Source: Urechis unicinctus (taxonomy: Eukaryota > Annelida > Polychaeta > Xenopneusta > Urechidae). Taken from it: 64,000 nucleotides of DNA. Of this stretch, positions 11,320-23,755 are shown one piece after another; the first letter of the stretch is position 1, and each line of letters begins with the position of its first letter. The notes beneath the pieces were generated by a model. The model had not been told where the DNA came from. It worked only from the letters and a program-made list of their open reading frames with translations, and did no database searches. Where the stretch lies: the NCBI GenBank assembly GCA_034190875.2, contig CM067356.1:59258325-59322324 (forward strand). The letters run 5' to 3'. Position numbers and translations under genes: made by a program.

Positions 11320-11485
11320 CCAGTCCATTCCAGCCTCTCGTCTAGGTGAAATCCGGGCCAGAGTGGTGTGTTACAGATATGGCCCTCAACCACCAGGATC
11401 CCATTGTCCACCGACACGAGTCGCAATCCACGGCCAACAGGTCGCCCCCTATTAGTCGCTTCAAGAGACGAAGCAGGCGATTCAC
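11320..11485 (-). repeat. Dispersed repeat, copy B
   Basis: Second copy of the repeat seen at 5960-6260, in the same orientation. It shares ggatcccattgtcca, ccgacacgagtcgcaa and cggccaacagg, but lacks a short block present in copy A. Both copies lie in intron 1 of the BCR-like gene. Confidence 0.65.
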
Positions 11486-11579
11486 TGATGACCACACAAC
11501 TCAAAGGCTCTGAGAAGCCACAATATTGAACAAATTATTTACCAGTGATATGGCGACGAACGGCGAGTAAACCACACAG

Positions 11580-11700
11580 AAAGCATTAACTAACCTACCC
11601 CCCCTCCCCCTGGGCGGATCCCCTCCCCCTCCTCCCCCGGGGGACGGACCCCCCCCCAACCCCCCCCCCCCCCCCGCCTCCCCCGGGGCGGATCTCACGG
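11580..11700. repeat. C-rich low-complexity tract
   Basis: Long C runs with a recurring ccccctgggcgg-like block. Open frames here are composition artefacts. Confidence 0.9.
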
Positions 11701-11714
11701 ATGTGGAGTAGTAA

Positions 11715-11985
11715 TGCTTATGGTCATATGTGGGTTTAACGTCGCATTCAACAACGAAGTGATATCGCGAAGGGGATGGATGGGGATGATTGCGCTGCTT
11801 GGACAGCTCCCCTTAAGTACCAGCGCTCACTTGGCACAGATGGGACCACCTTTAAGCGTGATCATCCAAGTCATAGGGAGTCAGTCAGGTTTTCAGACCT
11901 TGGTATCGAACCCATGACCTGTGGGTCGAAAGGTCTCACGGATGTGGAACTCACCGACAAATTCGCGGACGTCATTCCATACCAT
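11715..11985 (-). mobile_element. tRNA-derived SINE-like copy
   Basis: On the minus strand a good RNA polymerase III B box, GGTTCGATACC, is read from about 11913 down to 11903. An A-box-like segment lies upstream at about 11945-11955 (ggtgagttccac). The copy ends near 11740-11720 with gcgacgttaaaccc, a tail type I associate with mollusc SINEs. The boundaries are approximate and the family is unassigned. Confidence 0.5.
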
Positions 11986-11989
11986 CGAC

Positions 11990-13836
11990 CACATTCTAGC
12001 TGAGAGGGAGAGGTCTGAAGTGGCGCTACGTTGGTCTGGCAGAGACCAGGCGACGTCCATTGGTCCGCAACAACTTCCAGCCTCAACTCAAACTCGAGCG
12101 GAAACACCTGTCAAAAAGTCTCTTCCTCGAGGTAGCAATTACAGAACAGTCCCTCACAGCTCGATCATTCTACAGATAAATCCCTCCAGAATAAAGCCCT
12201 GGTAATCCTTGTTAAATTTTCATTTTCACTTGGTCGCACATTCCAACTAACAGATCACAGGTTTCGCTAATTCCTTGGGATTGTATGAAAAAATGAAAAT
12301 AAATCCAATAATCCCAGTGGTTTTTTTTAACTATAGTATATCCCAGTGACTGGGGATCGTGAGGGTAGCACGCCCTAGTTTGACAGCAAGCCCCTCAATA
12401 AACGTGTTTTCAAGGCTTCCTCCCCACATCGAACACGGCCACCTGCAATCACCGTCACTCGCGCAATGAACGCCGTTTTAATGAAATGCAATCCCAGTTA
12501 GCATCTGTTGTCCACGCCTGCAGTGGGTGGGACCGGTTGGCTATCAGGTAGCCGCGCTTCACAATGGGAAAAATGACCATAGTCAGACTGCGTTAGCAGC
12601 TAAACATCGCGTGCCAATGCGGTCCGCGCGCGATAAAATCAACGGCGGAACGTCCCCGCCAACAAACAACCACGCAAACCTATCGGCGAAATGAATTTCA
12701 ATGCACCGTTAATATTTACAACGCTTTCCGTAAATGGCTTTTTGTTCTAAATAATGAAAAGGGGTGTTTAAGTAAAAAAAAATCAGTTGTCATTGGCAAC
12801 CGATTTTCTGTTATCGTCTGCGTGTGTAGTAACGGAGTGAGCGTTTCCGTGACGTAACATTCCACTGCTTCTCGCATCACTGCGCCCAGTAACTCAATCG
12901 GCCAGGATGTATCCAACTCAATGGCTGACCCCTGACCACAAGCGTCCGCTCCACTTGGCCAGAAGCATATATTTACACGAATTATCTCTAAGTGGACAGC
13001 TGGTCACTGTTGGATGGTGCGATTATAATGGGGCATCTATTGACACGAATATACCAATAAGGGCTTACATAACCGACTGGCTTGGAGCCGGACAAACAGT
13101 AAACGGAAAATTAGAACTCAGTTATCTCAAATCACAGCCACCAGGAAGTTGCCACGTCAATGTTCATACCAAGTTTAAGATGTGCCCCTTCGTCCGCTAG
13201 AAGGGAAGCTCACGAGCTGCGGCCTGGCCTAACTTGGATCTTGTAGACAACTCACCGACCGAATAAACAGAGACCATTCACTAAGGCAGATGCTATCTTG
13301 TTGCTGTTAGATATTAAAATCGGACGCCATCTTCATCACACCCACGAAGTTGGACAAGTCACCCTAAGTCCCGTGTTGGGCGGATACCGAAAGAGAGAAT
13401 GGGAGGGGGTGGGGGGGTGGTGGGTTTGCGGACAACAAGCGGCAGTTCCAGAATACGAGCGGAACAAGTCAAACGCATGCGCAAATAGAGACGTAGAGAG
13501 ACCCAACGTTTCAGCCAAACAGCGTCCACTAATCACGGGACACCGAGCACATTACGGCGGCTATGGCATGTTGCTGGATTCAATGAACTTATCAATTGAA
13601 AGTGAAATGGATGTTGAGATAACTTGGCGCTTGGGCCGCCTCAAACGGACAAACAAGCGAAGCTGCCGTTATGTGTCATACGCAGGCGTGAACATGTCCA
13701 ACGAGAGCGTGGACAGTCGTTAAAAACGAGCCCGACAGAGCTCACGATGGAACAGCTTGTGGGATGTCGAGTCGTCGATAGCTGGTCCGATACGCTTACC
13801 ACTCACACGTGACCGATATCATATAAACCCCTAACC

Positions 13837-13870
<34 letters not shown>

Positions 13871-14560
13871 ACACACACACCCCCTGTATCGGTGGAAGAG
13901 ATAATACAGGATAAATAATGTATGGGTACTGCCCTTGAACAGAAATGGCAAGTTCATCATTAACATCACAATGTCGAGTTGAGTCCATTGTTGCGGCAGC
14001 CTGACTTGCTTAAAGAGGTCGAATAAACATACAAAAACACGCTCGGGTTACGTTTAGTTAGTAAGACGTGCTTCTTTGTCGAGATAGTTTGACTTATTAT
14101 TGCGTGTAACAACACAGATTGCAAATGACCTGTAAATCCCCCAACTGAAAAAATAAGTTTTCAAAAGCTCGTATCTTTCAGCTATCGCTATGGCTGCCTG
14201 CCTTACGTGTAGCTATAAAGTTCAATCGTTTTTTATCCGGAGAAATCGACTCTAAACCTGTGCTCGGCGTTTCGCATGAAATAGGCCATTAGTACAGAGA
14301 GAAGGCACCAGATGGCGCTCTGATCGGGAGCACACGCACACGTCTGACTTGGCATCCACGCCACGTGCGTCTCAACTCACGGCTTTAACCAAGAGACTCC
14401 AAATCATTAAAACACACCACCCCAGGCAAATGCAACAATCAGGCCAGTCACCATGAAGCTTAGTGATTTTACTCATTGGCTCACGGTATAATCCCATTTT
14501 AAACCACTCGCCCGTCCCCCCTGAGATGTTTGTATTCATTTTTATCTGCACCCAATGAAT
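11990..14560. other. Intron 1 spacer, no supported gene
   Basis: Contains a poly-C run at about 13838-13870, a small open frame at 12907-13200 with no recognisable domain, and otherwise unremarkable intronic sequence. Confidence 0.6.
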
Positions 14561-14565
14561 AAAGT

Positions 14566-15252
14566 ACCGGGAAACGGGATCTCGCCCCATGAATGAGTAC
14601 TGGGAAACGGGATCTCTCCCCATGAATGCGCACTGGGAAACGGGATCTCGCCCCATGAATGAGTACTGGGAAACGAGACCTCTCCCCATAAATGAGTCCT
14701 GGGAAAAGGGATCTCGCCCCATGAATGAGTACTGGGAAACGGGATCTCTCCCCATGAATGAGTACTGGGAAACGGGATCTCGACCCATGAATGAGTACTG
14801 GGAAACGGGATCTCGACCCATGAATGAGTACTGGGAAACGGGATCTCCCTCCAAGAATGAGTACTGGGAAACGGGATCTCCCCCAATGAATGAGTACTAG
14901 GAAACAGGATCTCTCCCCATGAATGAGTACTGGGAAACGGGATCTCTCCCCATGAATCAGAACTGGAAAACGGGATCTCGACCCATGAATGAGTACTGGG
15001 AAACGAGACCTCTCCCCATAAATGAGTCCTGGGAAACGGGATCTCGCCCCATGAATGAGTACTGGGAAACGGGATCTCCCTCCATGAATGAGTACTAGGA
15101 AATGGGATTTCCCCCCATGAATCAGTACTGGGAAACGGGATCTCTCCCCATGAATGAGTACTGGGAAACGAGACCTCTCCCCATGAATGAGTACTGGGAA
15201 ACGGGATCTCCCTCCAAGAATGAGTACTGGGAAACGGGATCTCCCCCAATGA
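14566..15252. repeat. 33-bp minisatellite abutting the LINE 3' end
   Basis: About 21 copies of gaatgagtactgggaaacgg followed by gatctcgccccat. The array stays open in several frames on both strands. It sits directly after the 3' end of the LINE fragment. Confidence 0.95.
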
Positions 15253-15321
15253 ATGAGCACATGTGAAGAGGACCATCTTTCAGTCATCATTCATCCTAGC
15301 CAGGACGGAGATGTCCTGGTT

Positions 15322-17219
15322 TTATCCTGTGTTGGCATTGAGGTTGGGGATCGCTGCATGTCTTGATTTCCTGGCTTCCCTTTTTGCAACTGCAGACACG
15401 ATTCGGTCAGCCTCATATGCCTCAGCTCCTTTAATGATTTTGGAACGCCATACTTGTCTGTCCTGAGCTACTGTCTCCCAGCTTGTGTGGTTGATGTTAC
15501 AATCCTTTAAAGACACCTTTAGGGAGTCTTTGAACCTTTTCTTCTGGCCACCACAAGATCTTTTTCCAGTGGTGAGTTCGCCATATAAGAGCTGTTTTGG
15601 TATTCTTTCGTCCGACATTCTGAGGACATGGCCAGCCCAGCGGAGTTGGATCCTCTTGAGCATTGCAAATATGCTATGCATTTTGGCTCTGGCAAGTACT
15701 TCAGTGTCAGGAATCATATCTTGCCATTTGATGTTTAAGAGTTTTCTCAGGCAAGTAAGGTGAAGACGGTTAATCTTCCTGGCATGGCGTTGGTAAACAG
15801 TCCAGGTCTCGGCACCATAAAGGAGAGAGGTAAGAACTACAGCCCGATAGACCTGGAGTTTGGTTTCTAGGGAGAGTCCTTTCCTATTCCATACTGAGTG
15901 TCTAAGTCTGCCAAAAGCTTGGCTAGCCTTGGATATCCTGGAGAGCACTTCGTCATCTATATGGATTGTGTTAGAGAGTGTGCTGCCAAGGTATGTGAAT
16001 TTAGCAGTGTTTGATAGCATTTGGTTGTTTACATTTATTTCTGGTGCAAAACATATTTTTCCTGGTGCTGGTTGGTAAAGCACTTCAGTCTTTTTTGTAC
16101 TAATGGTTAGACCAAAATTGTCACAGGATGTTGCAAAACTGTCATTTGGTGCAGCAAGGGCACAGTCATCGGCAAACAGGAAGTCTCTTACTTTAGTGAT
16201 GTTGACCTTTGTTTTAGCTTTGAGACGTTGAAGATTGAAGAGATCTCCATCAGTTCGATATCTGATTTCAAAACCCGGATCTTCTGGTTTGAAAGCTAGG
16301 CTTAGCATTGCTGAGAAGATCATGCTGAAGAGTGTAGGTGCAAGTACACACCCTTGTTTCACACCGTTTGAAACATCGAAAGGGTCGGAAAATTCGCCAC
16401 TATCAAGTACTCTTGCCTGCATGCCATCATGAAACTCCCTAATTATGGAGACAAATTTGTCTGGGCAACCAAATTTGGACATTATCTTCCAAAGACCTTC
16501 TCTGCACACTGTATCGAAGGCCTTTGTGAGGTCGATAAATGTGAAGTACAGATCAACATTTTGTTCCTGACATTTCTCCTGAAGTTGTCTGGCTGCAAAT
16601 ATCATGTCGATTGTCCCACGGTCTTTCCTAAATCCGCATTGGCTTTCTGGTAAGAGCCCTAGCTCTAGGTGTTTAATGAGCCTGTTCAGAAGAATTCGAG
16701 CAAGTATTTTTCCGGCTATTGATAGCAGAGAAATGCCTCTGTGGTTATCACAGGATTTGCTACTGCCTTTCTTTTTGTATAGATGGACTATGTTTGCATC
16801 TTTGAATTCCTGAGGTATTTTAGATTGATTCCACATTTTTGAATCAATTTTGTGAGCTTTCTATGGAGTTTTGCACCTCCAAATTTGTAGATTTCAGCAG
16901 GTATAGCATCTGAACCAGGTGCTTTTCCACTTGATAATTGTTTGATTGCTTTATCTACTTCCACAATAGATGGTATAATATCTAGGTCATGGTTCGTTGG
17001 GACCTGTGGGAGTTTTTCTAAGGCATCGGAATTTACCTGAGAGGGTTTGTTTAGGACACTTTCAAAGTGTTCAGCCCATCTATTTGAAATTCCATCTTTG
17101 TCTGTAATGAGAGTATTTCCATCAGAGAAGAGAAGCGGGGAGCAGCTTGATGATTGAGGCCCAAACAGAGTCCTTAGGGCAGCATAGAAATTCCTCCTCG
17201 TACATGTGGTGTGGCTCAC
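15322..17219 (-). pseudogene. Non-LTR (LINE) reverse transcriptase fragment
   Basis: Two overlapping minus-strand frames make up a LINE reverse transcriptase: 17219-16788 (N-terminal palm/fingers) and 16836-15322 (504 codons). Conserved features are the DNHRGISLLSIAGKILARIL block, QCGFRKDRGTIDMIF, the catalytic motif FIDLTKAFDTV, NGVKQGCVLAPTLFS, and the FADD catalytic box in RDFLFADDCALAA. These are followed by the C-terminal LLYGAETWT region and a WAGHVLRM thumb-like end. The frames meet at a one-base shift near an A-run at about 16830-16845. About a dozen residues seem missing just after the FADD box (APNDSFATSCDNFGLTIS). No endonuclease domain remains, so the copy is 5' truncated. RTE-like affinity is likely but not certain. 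It is in the same sense as the host BCR-like gene. Confidence 0.92.
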
Positions 17220-17280
17220 TAACCGTACATGTGGTGTGGCTCACTAACCGTACATGTGGTGTGGCTCACTAACCGTACAT
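17196..17280. repeat. Three-copy tandem repeat at LINE 5' break
   Basis: Three copies of a 26-bp unit (taaccgtacatgtggtgtgg plus ctcac). It includes the last LINE coding bases, so it arose at or after the truncation point. Confidence 0.85.
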
Positions 17281-20200
17281 TGCTTTGAGGCCAGCAGGAA
17301 ATGTAGTCTCTCAACTCAGGGGTGAAAATCGGGACAATTTGTGTGATTGCAAATGACGAGACTATTCAAACATTCATGCCTTGTATACACAGCTAAAATG
17401 TCTCTGTTTCAAACCAAGTATGCTGGTGTAGTTACTGAAGCGACTCAAGATGGCTGCGGAAGCTGGCGCGTGTTTATAAAACTACATAGTCAACAACTTC
17501 ACTTAACTAGAGTATCTAGTCGGAAACAGTATCAGCTCCAACAACCGCGCCACCCGCACAACAGATACGGCCACTTGACCGGCCGTGTATACGAGGCAGC
17601 AGAGGGAACATCCTCGGCCGTGTATTCCTGTCGAGAGTGTGCAAGTGTAGTAGTGCAAGGGAGATTACACGAGCGGTGATCTCCTGTTGTCAGGCCGGAA
17701 AGGGGTTGTGGGGGAGGGGGGGGGGGGGGGTGCGTACGACGCTATCTCCGTATGAGTACTCGAGGTTGTGGCACACCTATTCCTCAAGGGTCAAGATAAC
17801 AATTCATAACTGACCAGTTGGCAAACGAAATGCCTGCGTGTGTACCTGCTTATGGGTACAACCTGCGTGTGTGCCTACTTATGGGTACAACCTGCGTGTG
17901 GGACTGCTTATCAGCTTATTGGTACAAGTACAGCGAACCATTCTTAGTGAACAGCCGCCTGTAACGTATACCTTTCAACAGGTCAATAACGAACACTTGA
18001 CTTGGGCACTGTCACTTGAGCGTCCGTTACAGACAAGTCTTACTGTATGAACACACTACATGCTGAGCGTCCGTTACAGACAGGTCTTACTGTATGAACA
18101 CACTACATGCTGATTTATTCTCATTACATGGGCAGTGTACAGCCATTGACAGCAAGGCAGCGCTCAGAGTCAGTTCTTATTTAGGAATTTTTTTTTTTTA
18201 AATCAAGCTTTGATAATTCGTTACGATAGATACGTTTGAGGATGTCAGCTCGAACTCAAACTAGCAGACACCTGACCCGATTACCGTACAAAACATCATT
18301 GTCACCACGCCCATGCAACACTGATTTACCGTATAGGGAATTATTTCACCATGTCCACGTGACAGATAACCGTATATAGAACTATTTCCCCAAGTAACAC
18401 AATTTACCGTATATGGAATTATTTTGCCAGCCCCATGTGACACAGAATGGTGTCACGAACGCATTTTCAGTCAACCACGAGCCCGACCTTCCTCAAACAA
18501 CGCACTCATCGAGACATGGCGCCACTCTCAATAAAAAAAGTGAAGAGAGCTATGTTAAAGGGATCGAATCGTAATCAAGTGGCAACTTCGTGTGAATATA
18601 CAATAGTGTATTAGTTCTTGATGTTTCTGCTTTTGTGTGAAGTGGCCCCCATCCTGATGTACACATATGCCCAGTCGTATTTTTCCGATAAGCGCCCCCC
18701 ACCAACCCCCCAACCCCCACCCACAAACACACCCTTCCCTTGAATCGCTAACACAGTAATCAGGTCATGGCAGTTAAAATCGCCCGAGACGTCTGCTGTG
18801 TTATTTGCTCCATGTCTAACAGTGGCTGTTTTGTTTGCCTCTTTCCTGTTATCATAACGCAATTGTTCTGTCGTCGGACAAAAACAAAAGACTCGTTTAA
18901 GTCCAGACGACGATGCGTTCCATCCGCTCTTTGGCACATTTCGCACGTTTCGTGTGACAAGAAAAACCAGGTAATTTCCTAAAATAGTCTTTTTAACGAT
19001 ACGAAAGAATGTCAGTGGCGCTGTTGAGGAGATGAATTCGGTATGAAGAGACGACTCCCAAATGGCTGGCAATTAACGGCGCCCTCAAGCGGTCAAGGAA
19101 ACTCGGCAGCGCTGACGTCATTCACGTTGGTCGCTTTACAGGGTTCCATTTTACGTTTGTTTTAAATTCAACAATGGCCGGATAATCCACGCCATAAACG
19201 TTGTTTAGCTGTTGATGAGTAAGGCTAAGCTTTGTGCACGGGATTTCTGTGGTAAGGTCCTTAACGACACGTCGACACTAGGATGAAGCCAACACACACA
19301 ACATAATACTATAGTTGACATTGACCTGGGTGTCGAGTATCCCAGCAGCAACATATCGAGTTTTGTAGTTTGCCGTCAACGATAAATAGCAGTTCGTGAC
19401 CTCTCTACAAAGCGCTACTTTCACAAAACGTTCACATGCGCTTGCTGAACGAAGATCACTTGGTTTCGTCCCAGCTCCTAATCTATCGTACAGATACGTT
19501 ACATATTCAACTATTGTACAAAATCTTACCCAGAAGGATTAAGGTGAATATTAGCGACAACACAGCGCCAAAAATACACCCAGCTTCCCCACTTTAGCCA
19601 CCTCCCCGCCCCGAATGGCTACCAACGCGCTCTTAGCATCGAATTTCACGTAAGATCAGATGCATAGCGCATGCGACTCAGTACAATGGATTGATACATT
19701 AGCCTGTCAAACCACGCACCTCGGCTACCCTTTCTGACCGTGTATTACGGTAAACTGCCCCCCATACCGAGGTCAGATGGGTGCGTTCACCAGCATTCAT
19801 GGCCAGCTTATCCGCACGACACACAGGCAAACGCCAACCCATCCCATTTCACCTTATATGACAGCGCAGCGCGATCTGGGCTTGTCACAACGTCACGCTT
19901 GTCACCCCGTCACACTCGGCATCACCGGGTCCTGGCCACAGGCGGATATACGGACAACAGCGGCACATCCGCCTCGTATATTTAGCTCGAGTAACGACCG
20001 GCGAACTGGTCGGCCCAAGACATGTCAAATAACACATATTTCACGGAGGTCACTGGCGGATGTCAGAGCACGTAGGGAGAATGGATCGGAAATATTGTAC
20101 ACACAATTCAACGCTGAAAGACGGCAATGCATTGCGACTGCACAAACAACACGCTTACTGATGCTGCGGAAACGTGCGTCTTATCGGCGTCCTTAGTAAA

Positions 20201-21078
20201 GTTCCCCATCTTCACAATACTTGCAAGCGGCACACATAGCAGTGACCATGACTTCCAAGCTAAATTTGACGCCGCTCGGCAACCCTGAAGGCCAGACATT
20301 CTACGGTTGTCAATAATAAAAAATGCTCGGAAATTTGTTTCATGGCCGAGAACGCTGCCTCAAACAGACCAAGCGATGTTAGTCCACTCATGTGTCACGC
20401 TATACACTCAAGGTCGGCCATGGCGACTTACTTTGAGACGCTCCCTCAATAGACTTTAATGGCACGTTATACATAGCAAATTGAGTATGGGAAAATACAC
20501 AGGCATGGTTTGTGAGACTTCCCCTCTGGGTCACAGGACCCCACACGAACCAGTTCTTTCCGAGCCACTGCCAGAGCGATACTGCGTGTTTTGAGAGCAT
20601 CCCTGGCCGCGAGGACGTATCATTTTACTATCAATATATTATATAGGCGTCCTGTAGAGCTAGTTTTAAAGCAACCCCTTTGAGACATGATACCGATATA
20701 TATGGAGTGAAGCGCTGCCAGTGAACACAAGGTGAAAGGATCCTTGAAAAACCCTAAGGGACCAGGCAGCAAGGTTATGAGGCAATACATCCAGCCAGTG
20801 TAGCCAGAATCACCTGACACCTCTCAAAATTCTCTCAACCCGCCTACCTGTCATTCTGACAACATCCTAACTCTACACTTGCTTCATTCATGCAACTGGA
20901 GACAACAATTAGTCTGATTGTGAAAATAACTTAGCTAGGTTTCAATCAACGATGGTGAATGTTTGTTTTTGTCCAGGCATAGTTCAATTATTGGCCAGAC
21001 AATATGTGATAAATTCCACCCACGTTGCTGTGACCAATAAACTGTACATCTTTATTAGAATTAGTAATATACACCAAC
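17281..21078. other. Intron 1 upstream part, no supported gene
   Basis: Holds a short 28-bp triplet repeat (cctgcgtgtg, about 17828-17910), a two-copy 48-bp direct repeat at 18017-18112 (gagcgtccgttacagacaag), loosely repeated ttaccgtata blocks at 18270-18440, and a G run at 17713-17730. No convincing coding exon was seen. Confidence 0.6.
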
Positions 21079-22807
21079 CTGTGGCCTTCTGCTGTCCTGA
21101 ATTGGTTGCAATGGATGGCAAACTTGCTGCTGGGCGGTCCCTCAATAACAACGAGTCGTCGACACTGTGACTAAATGGTTTAGTAAGGTTGAGTGCTTTT
21201 TCTAACGCTTGCTTTTCCCGGCTGACAATATCCACACTGGCATACAGCTGCTGTGACTGATAAGTTTGTTGTTGCTTAAGGAGCAGAATATTAAAGTAAA
21301 TTGGTTCATCTTCATCGGAGGAACTTGCTTCATCAATCGATTCCCGCGTGACGGGCAAAGCCTCCTCGTACAGCCGTTCTGGGGCTGCTACTTGAGGACG
21401 ATTGTCTTTCTTGATTTTGGGTTTGGGGGCTATGTTTGGGGAGCCCTTGCTGTCCAAACCACTTGAGGCAGATCCTCCGCTGTTGGAGGAGACCACGTTG
21501 ATATCACCACTGCCATCGGAAGTGCCCCCACCCAAAGCCGCAGACCATGAATCTGGCTCGTAGTCCAAACTGATTTCCTCATATGTATTCCTGGGCTTTC
21601 GTCTGCTTGGTTTATCAATTGTTCTTGTTTTTTCCACATTTGAAATTGTAGGTGGAGTGGTTGGAGTGCCAACAGGCAGACTTACGGGAGCATTGAGTTT
21701 GGCATCAAGTTTACCACCTAAGTCGAGACTAGACGTTCTGATTGGTTTTGCCGGGGGAGGTGGTCCCTTCTTCTTGGTGGAGGACCGTGTCATATCCGAC
21801 TTACTCATATCACCTTGGGGTGTAGAAGGCATGATCTCCGTCATGACAGGCTGTTCCATCGTGCTGGAGTTTTTCACTTTGAAGACAGGACCTAATGCAC
21901 TGGTCCTTGGAGCAGGTACTGGCTTTTGATTAGAGTGAATTTCCTCAAGAGTATTTGGATTAGAGCTGCTTCTGTAGATATTCCCTGCAGCTCCAAGTAC
22001 ATGGTCTTCTTGAACAGTCTGGCAGTTTATTTTTTGGAATGTTTCTAAACTGCACGATCTTTGTCCAGATTCAGCCAGATCATGATGTTCAAGTGCTTTC
22101 CACTGATCAGTGAGGGGTTTATCTCCTTCGTTAGACCCAATTATATCACCTGACACATGCTCGGTCTCACCTGACACTGGGACAGGACAGCCACCTTCCT
22201 CAATGTTCACAAGATTTTTGTCTTTTTCCTTAAATTTCTTACTACCAGCCTTGGAGCGACTAGATTTTATTTTCACTTTGGAACTGCTTTTCTTCTTCAG
22301 CTTGGTCCCTTCAACAGCCTGCTTCGTCACGCTTGACGCCTCGTCAGGCGCGGCTATATCTGACACCTGCACGCGACTTGTGGGTTGGCTAGGGGGCGCT
22401 GTGACAGGGGGGGCAGTTACGTGTGAACCCGTAACCAGTTTTGATTTAGCTCCTTGTTGCTTTGACGATGATCGTGAAAGCGGAGACACTATGTCAACCG
22501 ACGCGTATCCGTGATATTCAGGCTCGTTTGTGCTCGGTAAAGGAATGTCGCTGTCGAGGGACGGGTGGATATCCGGGGGATTTCGAATTACGTCGAATAG
22601 AAATGAAGCAATAAATTCTTGCTGATGGACTTCCTTTTGAAGCATTTCTATGTTATGTCGCGTACTGTCATATTGAAGTTGACAAGAATCCGTAAAACTG
22701 TTCGTGTTCAGATGATCCGCATCAAAACAATCCAGCGGCGGAATGTGATCATCAGGAAATCTGGCTTTCCATGCCCTCATGAATTCCTCCTTCGCTTGTG
22801 ATGTCAT
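21079..22807 (-). CDS. bcr: BCR-like RhoGEF, exon 1 (N-terminal oligomerisation and scaffold region)
   Basis: First coding exon, 576 codons plus one base, starting at ATG 22807 with A at -3 and ending at donor ACAG|GTTGGT (21078). Residues about 6-75 (EEFMRAWKARFPDDHIPPLD, then NIEMLQKEVHQQEFIASFLF) match the BCR oligomerisation coiled coil (FAEAWKAQFPDSEPPRME, IRRLEQEVNQERFRMIYLQ). After this comes a long disordered region: a Lys/Ser-rich stretch at about 165-200, proline motifs KPVPAPR and KKKGPPPPAKP that could bind SH3 domains, and an acidic cluster DEASSSDEDEP. EPIYFNI at about Tyr504 is a YxN motif, the type used by BCR Tyr177 to bind Grb2 SH2. YASVDIVS occurs twice (about residue 101 and again near 525). 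In the family, BCR acts at membranes and junctions as a combined RhoGEF/RacGAP. The GAP half is outside the window. ABR lacks this N-terminus, so BCR is the better name. Confidence 0.88.
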
Positions 22808-23505
22808 AGTGATCTTTGAGAATTTACACAGCCTTTCATATAAACCACACTTATTCCCACAAATCCAAGTGATTCACGGCAGGCTATCATTTGATCATGC
22901 TGTCGTAAAGTTTCTTGGTCAGTTCCCGGAAGTTATGGAAGCCATGATGGTGCAAGTTGACAGAGGGAATCCCTGCGCTATGACGACATCTCATCTTGGG
23001 AATTCCACGAAAACCACGTGCTGCCACCCGTGGAAATCTGCCAGTGGGTCACATTATGATATATATAATTGTTGTCATATTGCCATCATAATGCTTTAGT
23101 TGAAAATGCCAATAAACTCGAAAATAAGTGAAATAGCGGTATTGTTGGGTCATTTTCAACGACTAGGAGATATTGCGACGGTGATTATGACGTGGGGGTC
23201 ATTATGACGCTCGGATAATGCCCCTTAAGTGTCATCGCCCGCTTGGAGCAAGCTATTTGTCTTAATATAGAAATCATATATTTTCTTAGGTACGCAATGT
23301 ACCCGAAAATGATGAAAAAACTTGATATGAATCGGGCGAATCTGAAACAGGTGAAATTACGTCATGCATTTCCTCCGTCTGGATGGTTAGATTTACAAAA
23401 GAGTTACAAAGACATTCACCCTATTCCGCTTCCGATGGGTGGTATGAGCAAACAGAGTGTGTCCATAAACGCAGTGTTTAGAAGGCTACTTGTGTTAGGA
23501 TGAGT
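22808..23505. other. 5' flank of BCR-like gene; small unassigned ORF
   Basis: Region upstream of the BCR-like start, where a promoter or 5' UTR exon would be expected; no clear TATA box was seen. A plus-strand frame at 23243-23503 (86 codons, containing KLDMNRANLKQVKLRHAFPP) looks protein-like but matches nothing I recognise. It stops just before the inverted repeat of the next element. Confidence 0.45.
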
Positions 23506-23755
23506 AGTATAGCAAAGGGCGTTTCTGGGACACTTTGCTCCTAGAAGCTACTATTAGCCTCTACAAGTATCAAAGTCTCAACAATGAGACTGCACACTCA
23601 TCCGACCTCTGGAAGCTACGATTGAACTTTTTAGCCCCTGTAACAATGTATGACACACGGTGAATGTCTAGGACACTTTGCTCACCCGAGAGAAAGCGGA
23701 AAAAGGCGGGTTAATTTGCTGGTAAATTAACGTTGGTGGATATCAACCGCTTTCA
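23506..23755 (+). repeat. Left inverted terminal repeat of virus-like element
   Basis: Matches the reverse complement of 28438-28654. Shared blocks run in the same order: agtatag, gcgtttctgggacactttg, tgacacacggtg, ggacactttg, aaaggcggg, ctggtaaatt and acgttggtgg. Small insertions differ between the two ends. Confidence 0.8.

Noticed and set aside
12907-13200. 97-codon ORF
   Set aside because: It has no domain, repeat or splice support, and lies in an intron of the opposite-strand gene; its length is within chance.
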